A model generated the notes under the pieces. It was not told the DNA's origin and did no database searches. It saw nothing but the letters and a program-made list of their open reading frames with translations. The position numbers and the translations under genes are program-made. Shown here piece after piece: positions 27,784 through 36,060 of a DNA stretch of 64,000 nucleotides (its first letter is position 1; each line of letters starts with the position of its first letter). This DNA is from CBFHSF01 sp965658445. Lineage in GTDB: Bacteria > Bacteroidota > Bacteroidia > Flavobacteriales > Schleiferiaceae. Location: NCBI GenBank assembly GCA_965658445.1, contig CBFHSF010000001.1, positions 186,001-250,000 of the forward strand, read 5' to 3'.

Positions 27784-29482
27784 ATTCAACTACTTAGGTG
27801 TAGCCGTTGGACTTTTGATTTCAACGGCCGTTGCCGCCCAGCCAAAAGAGAAAGTAGGATCTGTAGAGATCAATGTATTTGAATCGTACAAGGCCAATAT
27901 CAAAGAGGCCAAGAAGGTTACCGGACAGCCCAATTATTCGGACTCTACAACTCGAAAGATTGCCTTGAAGTACGAGGTGCGTCCACGAGGCATGCAATTT
28001 CCGTATTCTCCGAAGCCCATTCCTGCAGCGCGCATTGCCAAAGCGCGTGTAGAGAAGTTTCCGAGCAACGGAGTGACTTTGGGGGTGGGTAATTACATCA
28101 CGTCTTTTGCAGAGATCCAAACGGGAAGTAATAGAACTCGCGACTTTGTATGGAATGCCAGATTCCATCACTTCAGAACACAAACGGGTGTTTCAGATAT
28201 TGTTTTTGACAAGAACACCCTCTACGAAAACCGCTTAGAAGCTCAGTTTAAAAAGCTTTACAGGTCTTCGCAATGGACGTCAGAGGTTTATGGGGATAAT
28301 ACCTTGTACAGCTTGTATGGAATTCCAAAGGTTGCTGGCATTACTGATACGGCCTTGCCTCAGACTCCGGAGTTGATACAGAACATGTACAACAGAGTAG
28401 GAGTTTCTTCACGTTACCGCTACACAGGAAAATCTTCTAAGGAATTCTTTAGGGGAGTTGGAGGAAAGTACGAGTACTACTTTGATGACTTCAGCACCAA
28501 CGGTCACCGTGCCTACATTGATACCGATTGGCAGGTAAGAGCCGGAGATCAAGACATTGACATCCTCTTTGGTTTGGACTACAACAACACAAATCAGAAT
28601 TCTGCCTTAACACAGCAATTCATTCCCAGGTTGCAGCCCACCATTCAGACCTCATTAAACAACGTGGCGTTCACTCTTGGTTTTAATGCGGTCATGCCGT
28701 ACACAACCAATAATACTGGAGTTACCTCATCAGAGACTCGCTTTGGGTTTTTTCCCATTATCAAACTCCAAATGCCCTTGGCTAAAGACGTGTTGAGTTT
28801 CTATGCCGGAGTAGAAGGAGATGCTACCATTAACGACGTTTGGAGTTTATCAAGAGTCAATCCCTATTTGGCAAGCTATGTAGACGTGAAGCCTTCTTCT
28901 TATGTAAATGTATACGGAGGGTTGCGCGGAAAGCTATCCAAAACCTTGAGCTACAACTTGGGGGTTACTCAGCAGTGGAATACCGAGAAAGCCTTTTTCT
29001 ACAGAGATCCCAGAGGAGTGCTCAACGGATCGGACCTAGGTACCTTTTTGGTGTTTTACGACAAACTCAACGACTTGGCCCTGCGTGCAGAGTTGGGTTG
29101 GGAATCCAAAGGCTGGGAAGCGGGTGTTTGGGGAACGTACCACTACTACGGAGGCCTCGAGCAATTGGCACAACCTTTTTACCTTCCTGAGTTAGAAGGA
29201 GGATTGGCCTTGTCTTATTTGTGGAAAAACAAAATCAAGCTCAATACAGATTGGTTGTTTGTAGGCGAGCGATACGCTTTTGATCCCGCTATCAACTATC
29301 CATTCCTTTCTCCCACGCTTGATTCTTACATAGATGCCAGATTGGGAGCTGAGTATTTTTACAACGCCAATTTAAGTGCGGGAATCAACGTAACTAACTT
29401 ACTATCTTCTAGCTATGAGCAATGGTTGGGATACAATGCGCAAGAAATACGCTTTTTAATTACTCTCTCGTATAAATTTTAA
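27773..29482 (+). CDS. TonB-receptor-like outer-membrane beta barrel
   Basis: From ATG 27773 (569 residues) a signal peptide (SKFNYLGVAVGLLISTAVAAQ) leads into a short polar N-terminal region and then an aromatic-rich beta barrel (about residues 100-569), ending in IRFLITLSYKF, a typical C-terminal barrel strand. No plug domain or TonB box is evident, so it resembles the barrel half of a TonB-dependent receptor. It overlaps the TPR gene by 11 nt (the frame also has earlier ATGs at 27746 and 27752 inside the TPR gene). The pair suggests a barrel with a periplasmic TPR partner. Confidence 0.75.
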   Translation: MRSKFNYLGVAVGLLISTAVAAQPKEKVGSVEINVFESYKANIKEAKKVTGQPNYSDSTTRKIALKYEVRPRGMQFPYSPKPIPAARIAKARVEKFPSNGVTLGVGNYITSFAEIQTGSNRTRDFVWNARFHHFRTQTGVSDIVFDKNTLYENRLEAQFKKLYRSSQWTSEVYGDNTLYSLYGIPKVAGITDTALPQTPELIQNMYNRVGVSSRYRYTGKSSKEFFRGVGGKYEYYFDDFSTNGHRAYIDTDWQVRAGDQDIDILFGLDYNNTNQNSALTQQFIPRLQPTIQTSLNNVAFTLGFNAVMPYTTNNTGVTSSETRFGFFPIIKLQMPLAKDVLSFYAGVEGDATINDVWSLSRVNPYLASYVDVKPSSYVNVYGGLRGKLSKTLSYNLGVTQQWNTEKAFFYRDPRGVLNGSDLGTFLVFYDKLNDLALRAELGWESKGWEAGVWGTYHYYGGLEQLAQPFYLPELEGGLALSYLWKNKIKLNTDWLFVGERYAFDPAINYPFLSPTLDSYIDARLGAEYFYNANLSAGINVTNLLSSSYEQWLGYNAQEIRFLITLSYKF

Positions 29483-29543
29483 AAAAAGGGCATCAGACCT
29501 AGCTAAAGTCTAGAAAGTTGCTAATTGTTGAAAAAAATGTTGA

Positions 29544-29582
29544 AAAACAGGGGTGTTTGACATAGGTCTACACCCCTGTTTT
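29544..29582 (+). terminator. Hairpin after the barrel gene
   Basis: A perfect 13-bp stem (29544-29556 with 29570-29582) encloses a 13-nt loop, followed by a short run of T. It sits 61 nt after the barrel stop and just before the gyrB promoter. It shares AACAGGGGTGTTTG and CTACACCCCT with the hairpin before glnN, so it may be more than a terminator. Confidence 0.6.
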
Positions 29583-29595
29583 GCATTTAAAAGGT

Positions 29596-29603
29596 TATTT
29601 TTG
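29596..29603 (+). promoter_or_regulatory. -7 box of gyrB
   Basis: TATTTTTG is a full match to TAnnTTTG, 20 nt before the ATG. Leader about 15 nt. Confidence 0.65.
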
Positions 29604-29623
29604 TTCGAGACGATCTAATAATT

Positions 29624-31567
29624 ATGGCTGAAGAAAAGAAAAATTACGGCGCCGGTAGTATTCAGGTTCTCGAAGGACTTGAAGCGGTACGCAAACGCCC
29701 CGGGATGTACATCGGGGATACCGGAATCAGAGGACTCCACCACTTGGTTTACGAGGTGGTTGATAACTCTATTGATGAGGCGCTTGCTGGTCACGCTACT
29801 ACTATTGACGTGACAATAAATGAGGATAACTCCATTACCGTTAAAGATGACGGAAGGGGTATTCCCGTAGACATGCACCCCAAGGAAAATAAATCAGCCC
29901 TTGAGGTAGTAATGACTGTACTCCACGCCGGAGGTAAGTTTGACAAGGATTCCTATAAGGTATCTGGTGGACTTCACGGGGTAGGGGTATCCTGTGTGAA
30001 CGCATTGTCAGATCCCTTAAGAGCTGAGGTTCACAGAAACGGAAAAATCTACGTTCAAGAATACAACAAGGGGGTTCCCTCAGGACCTGTAGAAGAAAAG
30101 GGAGCAACCGAAGACAGAGGAACTATTGTTTCCTTTAAGCCAGATCCTACCATCTTTACAGAGACGGTATACCACTTTGATATCATTGCGGCGAGAATGC
30201 GCGAGTTGGCCTTCTTGAATAAGGGTATACGCATTGGTTTGACCGATTTGAGAGAAAAGGACGAGGAAGGCAATCCCGTTTACGAAGAGTTTTATTCCGA
30301 AGGTGGTTTGGGTGAGTTTGTTGATTTTATCGATGCCACTCGCGAGAAACTCATTCCCGAAGTGATGTATATGGAAGGGGAAAAGGCAGGCATCCCCGTA
30401 GAGGTGGCCATGCACTACAATACTTCCTATTCAGAAAATATTCACTCCTACGTAAACAATATCAACACCCACGAAGGGGGAACCCACTTGGCAGGTTTTA
30501 GACGTGCCTTGACGCGTACACTCAAGAAGTATGCGGAAGAAAGTGGAATTCTCGCCAAGGAGAAGGTAGAAGTTTCTGGAGATGACTTTAGAGAAGGTCT
30601 GACGGCTGTAGTTTCTGTAAAAGTTATGGAGCCTCAGTTTGAAGGTCAGACCAAAACAAAACTCGGTAACCGCGAAGTAAGTGGTGCCGTAGACCAATTG
30701 GTAGGTGAGATGCTTACCAATTACTTGGAAGAGCATCCCAATGAAGCCAAGACCATCGTACAAAAAGTAGTGCTTGCAGCACGTGCACGTGTGGCCGCTC
30801 GCAAGGCTCGCGAAATGGTTCAGAGAAAAAACGTGATGTCCGGTTCAGGACTTCCCGGTAAACTCTCTGATTGTTCGAGTACAGACGCTGCAGAATGTGA
30901 GATTTTCTTAGTCGAGGGAGATTCGGCGGGGGGTACGGCCAAACAAGGCCGAGACCGTAAGTTCCAAGCCATCCTTCCCTTGAGAGGTAAGATCCTCAAC
31001 GTAGAAAAGGCCATGTCTCACAAGGTCTTCGAAAACGAAGAGATCAAAAACATCTTTACGGCATTGGGAGTAAGCGTGGGAACGGAGGAAGATTCTAAAG
31101 CCCTCAACACAGAAAAACTCAGATACCACAAAATCATTATCATGTGTGATGCCGATGTGGATGGATCTCACATTGCCACTTTGATTTTGACCTTCTTCTT
31201 CCGCTATATGAAGGAGTTGGTAGAGCACGGAAATATTTACATCGCCTCTCCACCGCTTTACTTGGTGAAAAAAGGCTCTAAGTCTTCTTACGCATGGAAC
31301 GACGATCAACGCGATGCGTTGGCCAAAGAGTACGGTGGCGAAAACGAATCCGGTGTGGGAATTCAACGATACAAAGGTCTCGGGGAGATGAACGCTGAGC
31401 AATTGTGGGAAACTACCATGAATCCAGAGTTTAGAACCCTTAAGCAAGTAACCATTGACAGTGCGGCTGAAGCCGATAGAGTATTCTCTATGTTGATGGG
31501 AGACGAGGTTCCACCTCGTAGAGAGTTTATTGAAAAGAACGCGAAATACGCCAAGATCGACGCGTAG
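29624..31567 (+). CDS. gyrB: DNA gyrase subunit B
   Basis: The 647-residue protein is full length for GyrB. It has the GHKL ATPase (EVVDNSIDEALAG, residues about 44-56, and GRGIPVD), the transducer domain, and the Toprim domain with EGDSAGG (about 427-433) and DADVDGSH; the tail carries GIQRYKGLGEMN. It supplies the ATPase for negative supercoiling. It has its own promoter and a strong terminator downstream. There is no gyrA in this window. Confidence 0.98.
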   Translation: MAEEKKNYGAGSIQVLEGLEAVRKRPGMYIGDTGIRGLHHLVYEVVDNSIDEALAGHATTIDVTINEDNSITVKDDGRGIPVDMHPKENKSALEVVMTVLHAGGKFDKDSYKVSGGLHGVGVSCVNALSDPLRAEVHRNGKIYVQEYNKGVPSGPVEEKGATEDRGTIVSFKPDPTIFTETVYHFDIIAARMRELAFLNKGIRIGLTDLREKDEEGNPVYEEFYSEGGLGEFVDFIDATREKLIPEVMYMEGEKAGIPVEVAMHYNTSYSENIHSYVNNINTHEGGTHLAGFRRALTRTLKKYAEESGILAKEKVEVSGDDFREGLTAVVSVKVMEPQFEGQTKTKLGNREVSGAVDQLVGEMLTNYLEEHPNEAKTIVQKVVLAARARVAARKAREMVQRKNVMSGSGLPGKLSDCSSTDAAECEIFLVEGDSAGGTAKQGRDRKFQAILPLRGKILNVEKAMSHKVFENEEIKNIFTALGVSVGTEEDSKALNTEKLRYHKIIIMCDADVDGSHIATLILTFFFRYMKELVEHGNIYIASPPLYLVKKGSKSSYAWNDDQRDALAKEYGGENESGVGIQRYKGLGEMNAEQLWETTMNPEFRTLKQVTIDSAAEADRVFSMLMGDEVPPRREFIEKNAKYAKIDA

Positions 31568-31612
31568 TTCTCCTTCCGACATACTCTTTTATCAAGAGCT
31601 TTTAGACATCTT

Positions 31613-31640
31613 AAAACCCTGCAATTGCAGGGTTTTTTTT
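31613..31640 (+). terminator. Terminator of gyrB
   Basis: The stem AAAACCCTGC / GCAGGGTTTT pairs over 10 bp with an AATT loop and is followed by eight T. It lies about 45 nt after the gyrB stop. Confidence 0.95.
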
Positions 31641-31673
31641 GTTATAAACCAAACGGTTACGAAAAAAAGAAAC

Positions 31674-31681
31674 TACCTTTG
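31674..31681 (+). promoter_or_regulatory. -7 box of mdh
   Basis: TACCTTTG matches TAnnTTTG in full, 43 nt before the mdh ATG at 31725. Confidence 0.65.
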
Positions 31682-31724
31682 TGGTCCGAAAAATTTTATT
31701 CATCGATTTATCATATTTAGACAC

Positions 31725-32654
31725 ATGAAAATTACAGTTATTGGCGCTGGTAACGTAGGAGCTACTTGTGCAGAGAACATGGCACGAAGAGAGATTGCAG
31801 AAGAAATAGTTCTTCTCGATATCAAAGAAGGTTTTGCCGAAGGTAAAGCTCAAGACATGATGCAAACCGCAACTCTTTCTGGTTTTGACACTACTATCAC
31901 TGGAACCACTGGGGATTACTCAAAAACTGCAGGATCTTCTGTAGTGGTAATTACTTCAGGTATTCCAAGAAAACCAGGAATGACTCGTGAAGAGTTGATT
32001 GGAACCAACGCTGGTATCGTTAAAACTGTAACTGAAAACATCCTTAAGCACTCTCCAGAGGCTATCATCGTGGTAATTTCTAACCCAATGGATACGATGA
32101 CTTACTTGACAGCTAAGACTTCAGGTTTGCCTAAGAACCGTGTAATCGGTATGGGTGGTATCTTGGATAGCGCTCGCTTCAAGTACCAATTGAGCACTAA
32201 AATGGGAGTTTCTCCAAACGATGTACAAGGAGTTGTTATCGGTGGACACGGAGATACTACTATGATTCCTTTGACTCGTTTGGCTACTTACAACGGTACT
32301 CCCGTTGCTAACTACATGACCGAAGCTGAGGTAGAAGAAGTGAAAGCAGCTACTATGGTAGGAGGTGCTACCCTTACTGGTTTGATTGGTACTTCTGCTT
32401 GGTATGCTCCTGGAGCTGCTGGTGCGGCTTTGGTTGAAAGCATCGTAAGAGACCAAAAGAAAATGTTCCCATGTTGTGTTTACCTAGAAGGTGAGTACGG
32501 ACAAGAAGACATTTGTATTGGTGTTCCTGTAACCATCGGAAAGAACGGTTGGGAAAAGGTAATTGACTTCAAATTGAACGACGCTGAAAAAGCTGAATTC
32601 GAAAAGTCTGCCGAAGCCGTTCGCAAAATGAATAGCGTTTTAGATACTCTATAA
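31725..32654 (+). CDS. mdh: Malate dehydrogenase
   Basis: The 309-residue protein is the LDH-like malate dehydrogenase type, which interconverts malate and oxaloacetate with NAD in the TCA cycle. It has GAGNVG at 7-12, the NAD-selecting acidic residue in LLDI, the active-site Arg in GMGGILDSAR and His in GGHGDTTMIP. The frame is open back to 31530, but I start at ATG 31725 because the promoter and gyrB terminator lie inside that extension. Codon use is strongly biased, as expected for a highly expressed gene. Confidence 0.97.
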   Translation: MKITVIGAGNVGATCAENMARREIAEEIVLLDIKEGFAEGKAQDMMQTATLSGFDTTITGTTGDYSKTAGSSVVVITSGIPRKPGMTREELIGTNAGIVKTVTENILKHSPEAIIVVISNPMDTMTYLTAKTSGLPKNRVIGMGGILDSARFKYQLSTKMGVSPNDVQGVVIGGHGDTTMIPLTRLATYNGTPVANYMTEAEVEEVKAATMVGGATLTGLIGTSAWYAPGAAGAALVESIVRDQKKMFPCCVYLEGEYGQEDICIGVPVTIGKNGWEKVIDFKLNDAEKAEFEKSAEAVRKMNSVLDTL

Positions 32655-32684
32655 TAAGAGGGTCTAACAAATAGCCATAAATAG

Positions 32685-32716
32685 AAAAGGGCGGTCATTT
32701 GACCGCTCTTTTTTTG
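32685..32716. terminator. Bidirectional terminator after mdh
   Basis: The hairpin has arms GCGGTC / GACCGC with AAAAG and CTTTT flanks and an ATTT loop. A T run follows on the plus strand (32709-32715) and a shorter one on the minus strand, so it could also end the convergent DCC gene. Confidence 0.85.
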
Positions 32717-32773
32717 TTTTACTATTTTTTGATTTCGTCGTTCGTCTTCGGATTTACTTTCTAATATGGAAAC

Positions 32774-33214
32774 TCAATCCACAAATTGATCCTTCCATCC
32801 CGCGGGGGGTAGGAGGCAGGTCTCGGAATGCCCAAACCACTTGTAGCGATTTTTGGCTATCCACTTGTAGATTCCGTTGCGAATAAACTTTGGAATGATG
32901 AGTCCCACTCGCAACCAAGAATACGGCCATTTTAAATGTTTGGACAAAGTGAGGGTTGCATCGGACAGATAATGAATTTCACCGTCTTCGATGTAAATCA
33001 CACTTTCTCCATGAGCATACACCGGAACGTTGTGTTCCTCCACCCATTGCCCGGTAAGAGTTGTATACTTAAACTGCTTTTTGGGGTCGTTTTTTAGAAT
33101 CCACTGAATGGTTCCATTGCAAAGAATGCAATGTCCGTCGTATACAATCCACTTCCCTTGAGGAAGGGCAGTCGATTGGGGGTTGGTTTCAGCTACAGCA
33201 GGAGATTCTATCAT
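32774..33214 (-). CDS. DCC-family thiol-disulfide oxidoreductase-like protein (DUF393)
   Basis: The 146-residue protein belongs to the DCC family, recognised by DGHCILCN (Cys29 and Cys32), a CxxC-like motif after a WIVYD strand. Family members are thioredoxin-fold-like proteins of unknown function, often linked to membrane or secreted-protein pathways. It overlaps the FG-GAP protein gene by 4 nt (ATG at 33214 with the stop of 33211), so both are expressed together. Its 3' end faces mdh across a bidirectional terminator. Confidence 0.85.
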   Translation of the reverse strand: MIESPAVAETNPQSTALPQGKWIVYDGHCILCNGTIQWILKNDPKKQFKYTTLTGQWVEEHNVPVYAHGESVIYIEDGEIHYLSDATLTLSKHLKWPYSWLRVGLIIPKFIRNGIYKWIAKNRYKWFGHSETCLLPPAGWKDQFVD

Positions 33215-35919
33215 AATTTAATCCAACGAGCAACCCCTCTCCATTGTTTACCTGTGGCTTCGATTATGTAAAGTCCACTGGGAAGGAAATTGGTTTTGAT
33301 CACTTCTTCCGTGTTTCTAGACTCCATTTCGAGAACGAGTTGACCCGTAGTAGAGAAAATGCGAAGAGTTTTGTCTCCCAACTGGTCATTCTCAAATGAG
33401 ATGGTTACCTGATCTTTTCCTGGATTGGGGAAGATGGCCAAATCCATTGCCTTTGGAGCAAGCCACTCATCCAATCCAATGCCTTGGTATTCACCACCAA
33501 AGTAAAAGATCAAACCTCCAGACTGATTTCCCAACACGGCATCGGGATAGCTGTCGCCATTGAGATCTGCAAAATCAGCCGCATTGAAATATCCGTCCTT
33601 TAACACAGACTCAATATGAGTAGCGGTGGGTACGAGTCCTAATCTCAAATTTGGGCGTTGTGAAGAAGTGTATTTGTAAGGCATGTTACAACCCTTTGCC
33701 GTATTGTTATTCCATCCAGTGATGTCTCCCACGGCATTGCTGGTAAAGGGAGTTACCGTCATTTTTACGTCAATATTGATCTGAGGGAAGTTTTTGCTAA
33801 AACACACTTCAATCAAAAGATTAGAAATACCGTCCCATTCAAAGGGGGAAGTAAAGTTGATTTGGTTCCAACCGGGATTGAATCCAGTGGCTAGATTGTA
33901 GACTTCCGTCATGTCATCATCAAAACCCGAAAGGCTACTTACGAGGGTGTTTTTAAGTCGGATGTTAAGCCCCTGAGTCATTGGAGGGTTCCCTGTGCTA
34001 GCCACCTCTAAACTCAAGGAGGTTAGGTTTCCTCTTTCGTAGCCAGCTGCGAGAAGCTCACTGGCCAGAACCAAAATTTGATTGCGACCCGTTCTCTTGG
34101 AAGTTCCCAGAGGTGTTAATTCAGCACCTACACTGGTAATGGTGTCAGTACCAAACGTGCTTTCAATGAGTGGGGGTAAGTTGATGACGTCATTAAGGCT
34201 GTCAAACTGAACCACCCCAAAAGTATGTGACCCAATCATCATTTGATCAATGCCGTCTACCGTTGCAAAGGAAGGAACCGAATAACCGTTAAAAGCGGGT
34301 GCGCTTACATCAATGCCACCAAAGTACTCGTTGATAAGAGTAAAAGAAGTGCCTCCATTTCCCTTAAAGTAATTTATGTTTCCCTGTCTTTCGCCTACAA
34401 AAAGGTCCACATTGCCATCGTTGTCAATGTCAAAGAAATAAGGGGTGGAATTTTCTCCGGCGTCAAAATTTAAAAAATTGGCATCCGTAAGGGTAAATTG
34501 AGGGGAAGCAAAGGTTCCCGTGTTCTTGAAGTAAATAAGCGTTCCATTCCCATTTCCTACTACGAGATCCTGAAGTCCGTCATTGGTCAAATCTGCAAAC
34601 GCTGGGTGAAGGTCTCTTCCAATTCCATAGCTAGAGAGGTTCCCCAAATTGGTGTCTAGTAAAGAGAAGCTAGGCAATTGAGATGTCCCTGTGTTTTGGA
34701 AGTAGTAAAGGGTAGAACTGTATACCCCAGAGGTTATGTATTTTCCGGAACTGGATACCACCAAATCTTGGAGTCCATCACTGTTTAAGTCCACAAAAAC
34801 CGGTTTAGAGCCTTCGCCAAAATCCATCATGTCTTTTTGCATCCAGTCTCTGGATTCCAATTGAAGGTTGGGAACGGCATTGGTCCCGTGGTTTTTGTAA
34901 AACCAAACATTTTCTGTGTTTTTAGATCCCCCTATATTTGGAGCAACCACGAGGTCGTTAACCCCGTCAAAATCAGCATCCACATCAAAAAATGCAGGAA
35001 AAATATAAAGGTCTACCGGTACGTCATTGGTGGGGTAGGTAGAATCTTGACCTATCATGTAGGCGTCGGTAAGGGTTCCTCCATTGATTACCATAGTGGA
35101 GTTGTTAAAGCTGACATCTCCCAGCAAGCAGTCGGGAAGACCATCTCCAGTGAAGTCTTTGATGAGCATGGTCGATCCAGAGTGCTGGACTTTGCCAGTT
35201 GAATTGGTGTTCCCTCCGGGAGCACTTGGAGTACATGCGTCTAGTGTAACGGAATTGTTGAGGGCATTTTCTGCAAATCCTCCCCAGCAATTGGAAACGC
35301 GAGTAAAATCAAGTCCACAAGAAGCGGCATTTTCGTTGAACAGCACCGTGTTCCCTCCACCAAAAGTTAGGATGTCAAGGTCTCCATCGTTATCTACATC
35401 AGTAATGGCGGGGATGTCCGTAGACAGCACGTAAAGGTTTCCGTAATTACCTGCGTAATGCGATCGAATGTAAGGGTCATTACCCAATGCCCAGGTAAAG
35501 TTCAATTGACCATTCGAAGAGGTATTTTCCATTACCCCAATACCTAAGTTAACATGGTGAAATATGTCGTTCTTGCCATCACAGTTGTAGTCTGCAATGA
35601 CCATCCAAGCCTGGATTTCTGGTAAGTATTCTATGTATTGAGGGGCGTACTTATACACGGTTGCCCCCCCTTGTTGCACTCGAAGAAAGGGAATCCAACG
35701 ATTGCCTTCGCGATCAAAGGCCAGCATGTCCTTGGTTCCATCGAGGTCCAAATCGATCTCTCCAAATTGCACGGAATTCATTCCGCCTGCCCAAGCAAGA
35801 GAAAGGGTCTGACCATTCATAGTCACAGAAACCGTATCCGAGTATTCAAATGAGATTCTTCCTTGGCCAAATGCCGAAAGAGAGAGGAGAGTAAAAAGAG
35901 TAAAGAGTGCTTTTTGCAT
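33211..35919 (-). CDS. FG-GAP/VCBS repeat protein secreted by T9SS
   Basis: The start is ATG 35919 (902 residues); the upstream frame adds six residues only. A signal peptide (QKALFTLFTLLSLSAFGQ) precedes many FG-GAP/VCBS calcium-binding repeats, with DxDxDG-like motifs such as DLDLDGTKDM, DVDNDGDLD and DLNSDGLQDL across about residues 50-560, i.e. an integrin-alpha-like beta propeller. A beta-sandwich segment near 610-740 follows, then a T9SS type A sorting domain (LAIFPNPG to the end). It is probably exported to the cell surface or medium. The minus-strand box TATTTTTG at 35939-35946 is a likely promoter. Confidence 0.93.
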   Translation of the reverse strand: MQKALFTLFTLLSLSAFGQGRISFEYSDTVSVTMNGQTLSLAWAGGMNSVQFGEIDLDLDGTKDMLAFDREGNRWIPFLRVQQGGATVYKYAPQYIEYLPEIQAWMVIADYNCDGKNDIFHHVNLGIGVMENTSSNGQLNFTWALGNDPYIRSHYAGNYGNLYVLSTDIPAITDVDNDGDLDILTFGGGNTVLFNENAASCGLDFTRVSNCWGGFAENALNNSVTLDACTPSAPGGNTNSTGKVQHSGSTMLIKDFTGDGLPDCLLGDVSFNNSTMVINGGTLTDAYMIGQDSTYPTNDVPVDLYIFPAFFDVDADFDGVNDLVVAPNIGGSKNTENVWFYKNHGTNAVPNLQLESRDWMQKDMMDFGEGSKPVFVDLNSDGLQDLVVSSSGKYITSGVYSSTLYYFQNTGTSQLPSFSLLDTNLGNLSSYGIGRDLHPAFADLTNDGLQDLVVGNGNGTLIYFKNTGTFASPQFTLTDANFLNFDAGENSTPYFFDIDNDGNVDLFVGERQGNINYFKGNGGTSFTLINEYFGGIDVSAPAFNGYSVPSFATVDGIDQMMIGSHTFGVVQFDSLNDVINLPPLIESTFGTDTITSVGAELTPLGTSKRTGRNQILVLASELLAAGYERGNLTSLSLEVASTGNPPMTQGLNIRLKNTLVSSLSGFDDDMTEVYNLATGFNPGWNQINFTSPFEWDGISNLLIEVCFSKNFPQINIDVKMTVTPFTSNAVGDITGWNNNTAKGCNMPYKYTSSQRPNLRLGLVPTATHIESVLKDGYFNAADFADLNGDSYPDAVLGNQSGGLIFYFGGEYQGIGLDEWLAPKAMDLAIFPNPGKDQVTISFENDQLGDKTLRIFSTTGQLVLEMESRNTEEVIKTNFLPSGLYIIEATGKQWRGVARWIKL

Positions 35920-35938
35920 TGTGTTTTCACATTTCAAT

Positions 35939-35946
35939 CAAAAATA
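35939..35946 (-). promoter_or_regulatory. -7 box of the FG-GAP gene
   Basis: The minus strand reads TATTTTTG, a full match to TAnnTTTG, 19 nt before the ATG at 35919. Confidence 0.6.
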
Positions 35947-36014
35947 CAAAATGCCGGCAAAAAAAAGGTTTGCAATTAGTCTGCGGTTGTTTCTTAATTA
36001 TTCATTGAGAATTA

Positions 36015-36022
36015 TATATTTG
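36015..36022 (+). promoter_or_regulatory. -7 box of secDF
   Basis: TATATTTG is a full match to TAnnTTTG, 38 nt before the ATG. It faces away from the FG-GAP promoter. Confidence 0.65.
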
Positions 36023-36060
36023 CGCGTTATTCTACGAATCATATATCAAATTCGCTCGAA

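Noticed and set aside
30908..31582. A 224-codon open frame on the minus strand inside gyrB
   Set aside because: It lies wholly antisense to a conserved gene, with no promoter and no protein family features; it is a shadow of gyrB codon use.
31530..31724. N-terminal extension of mdh
   Set aside because: It runs through the gyrB 3' end, a terminator and the mdh promoter; ATG 31725 gives the family length.
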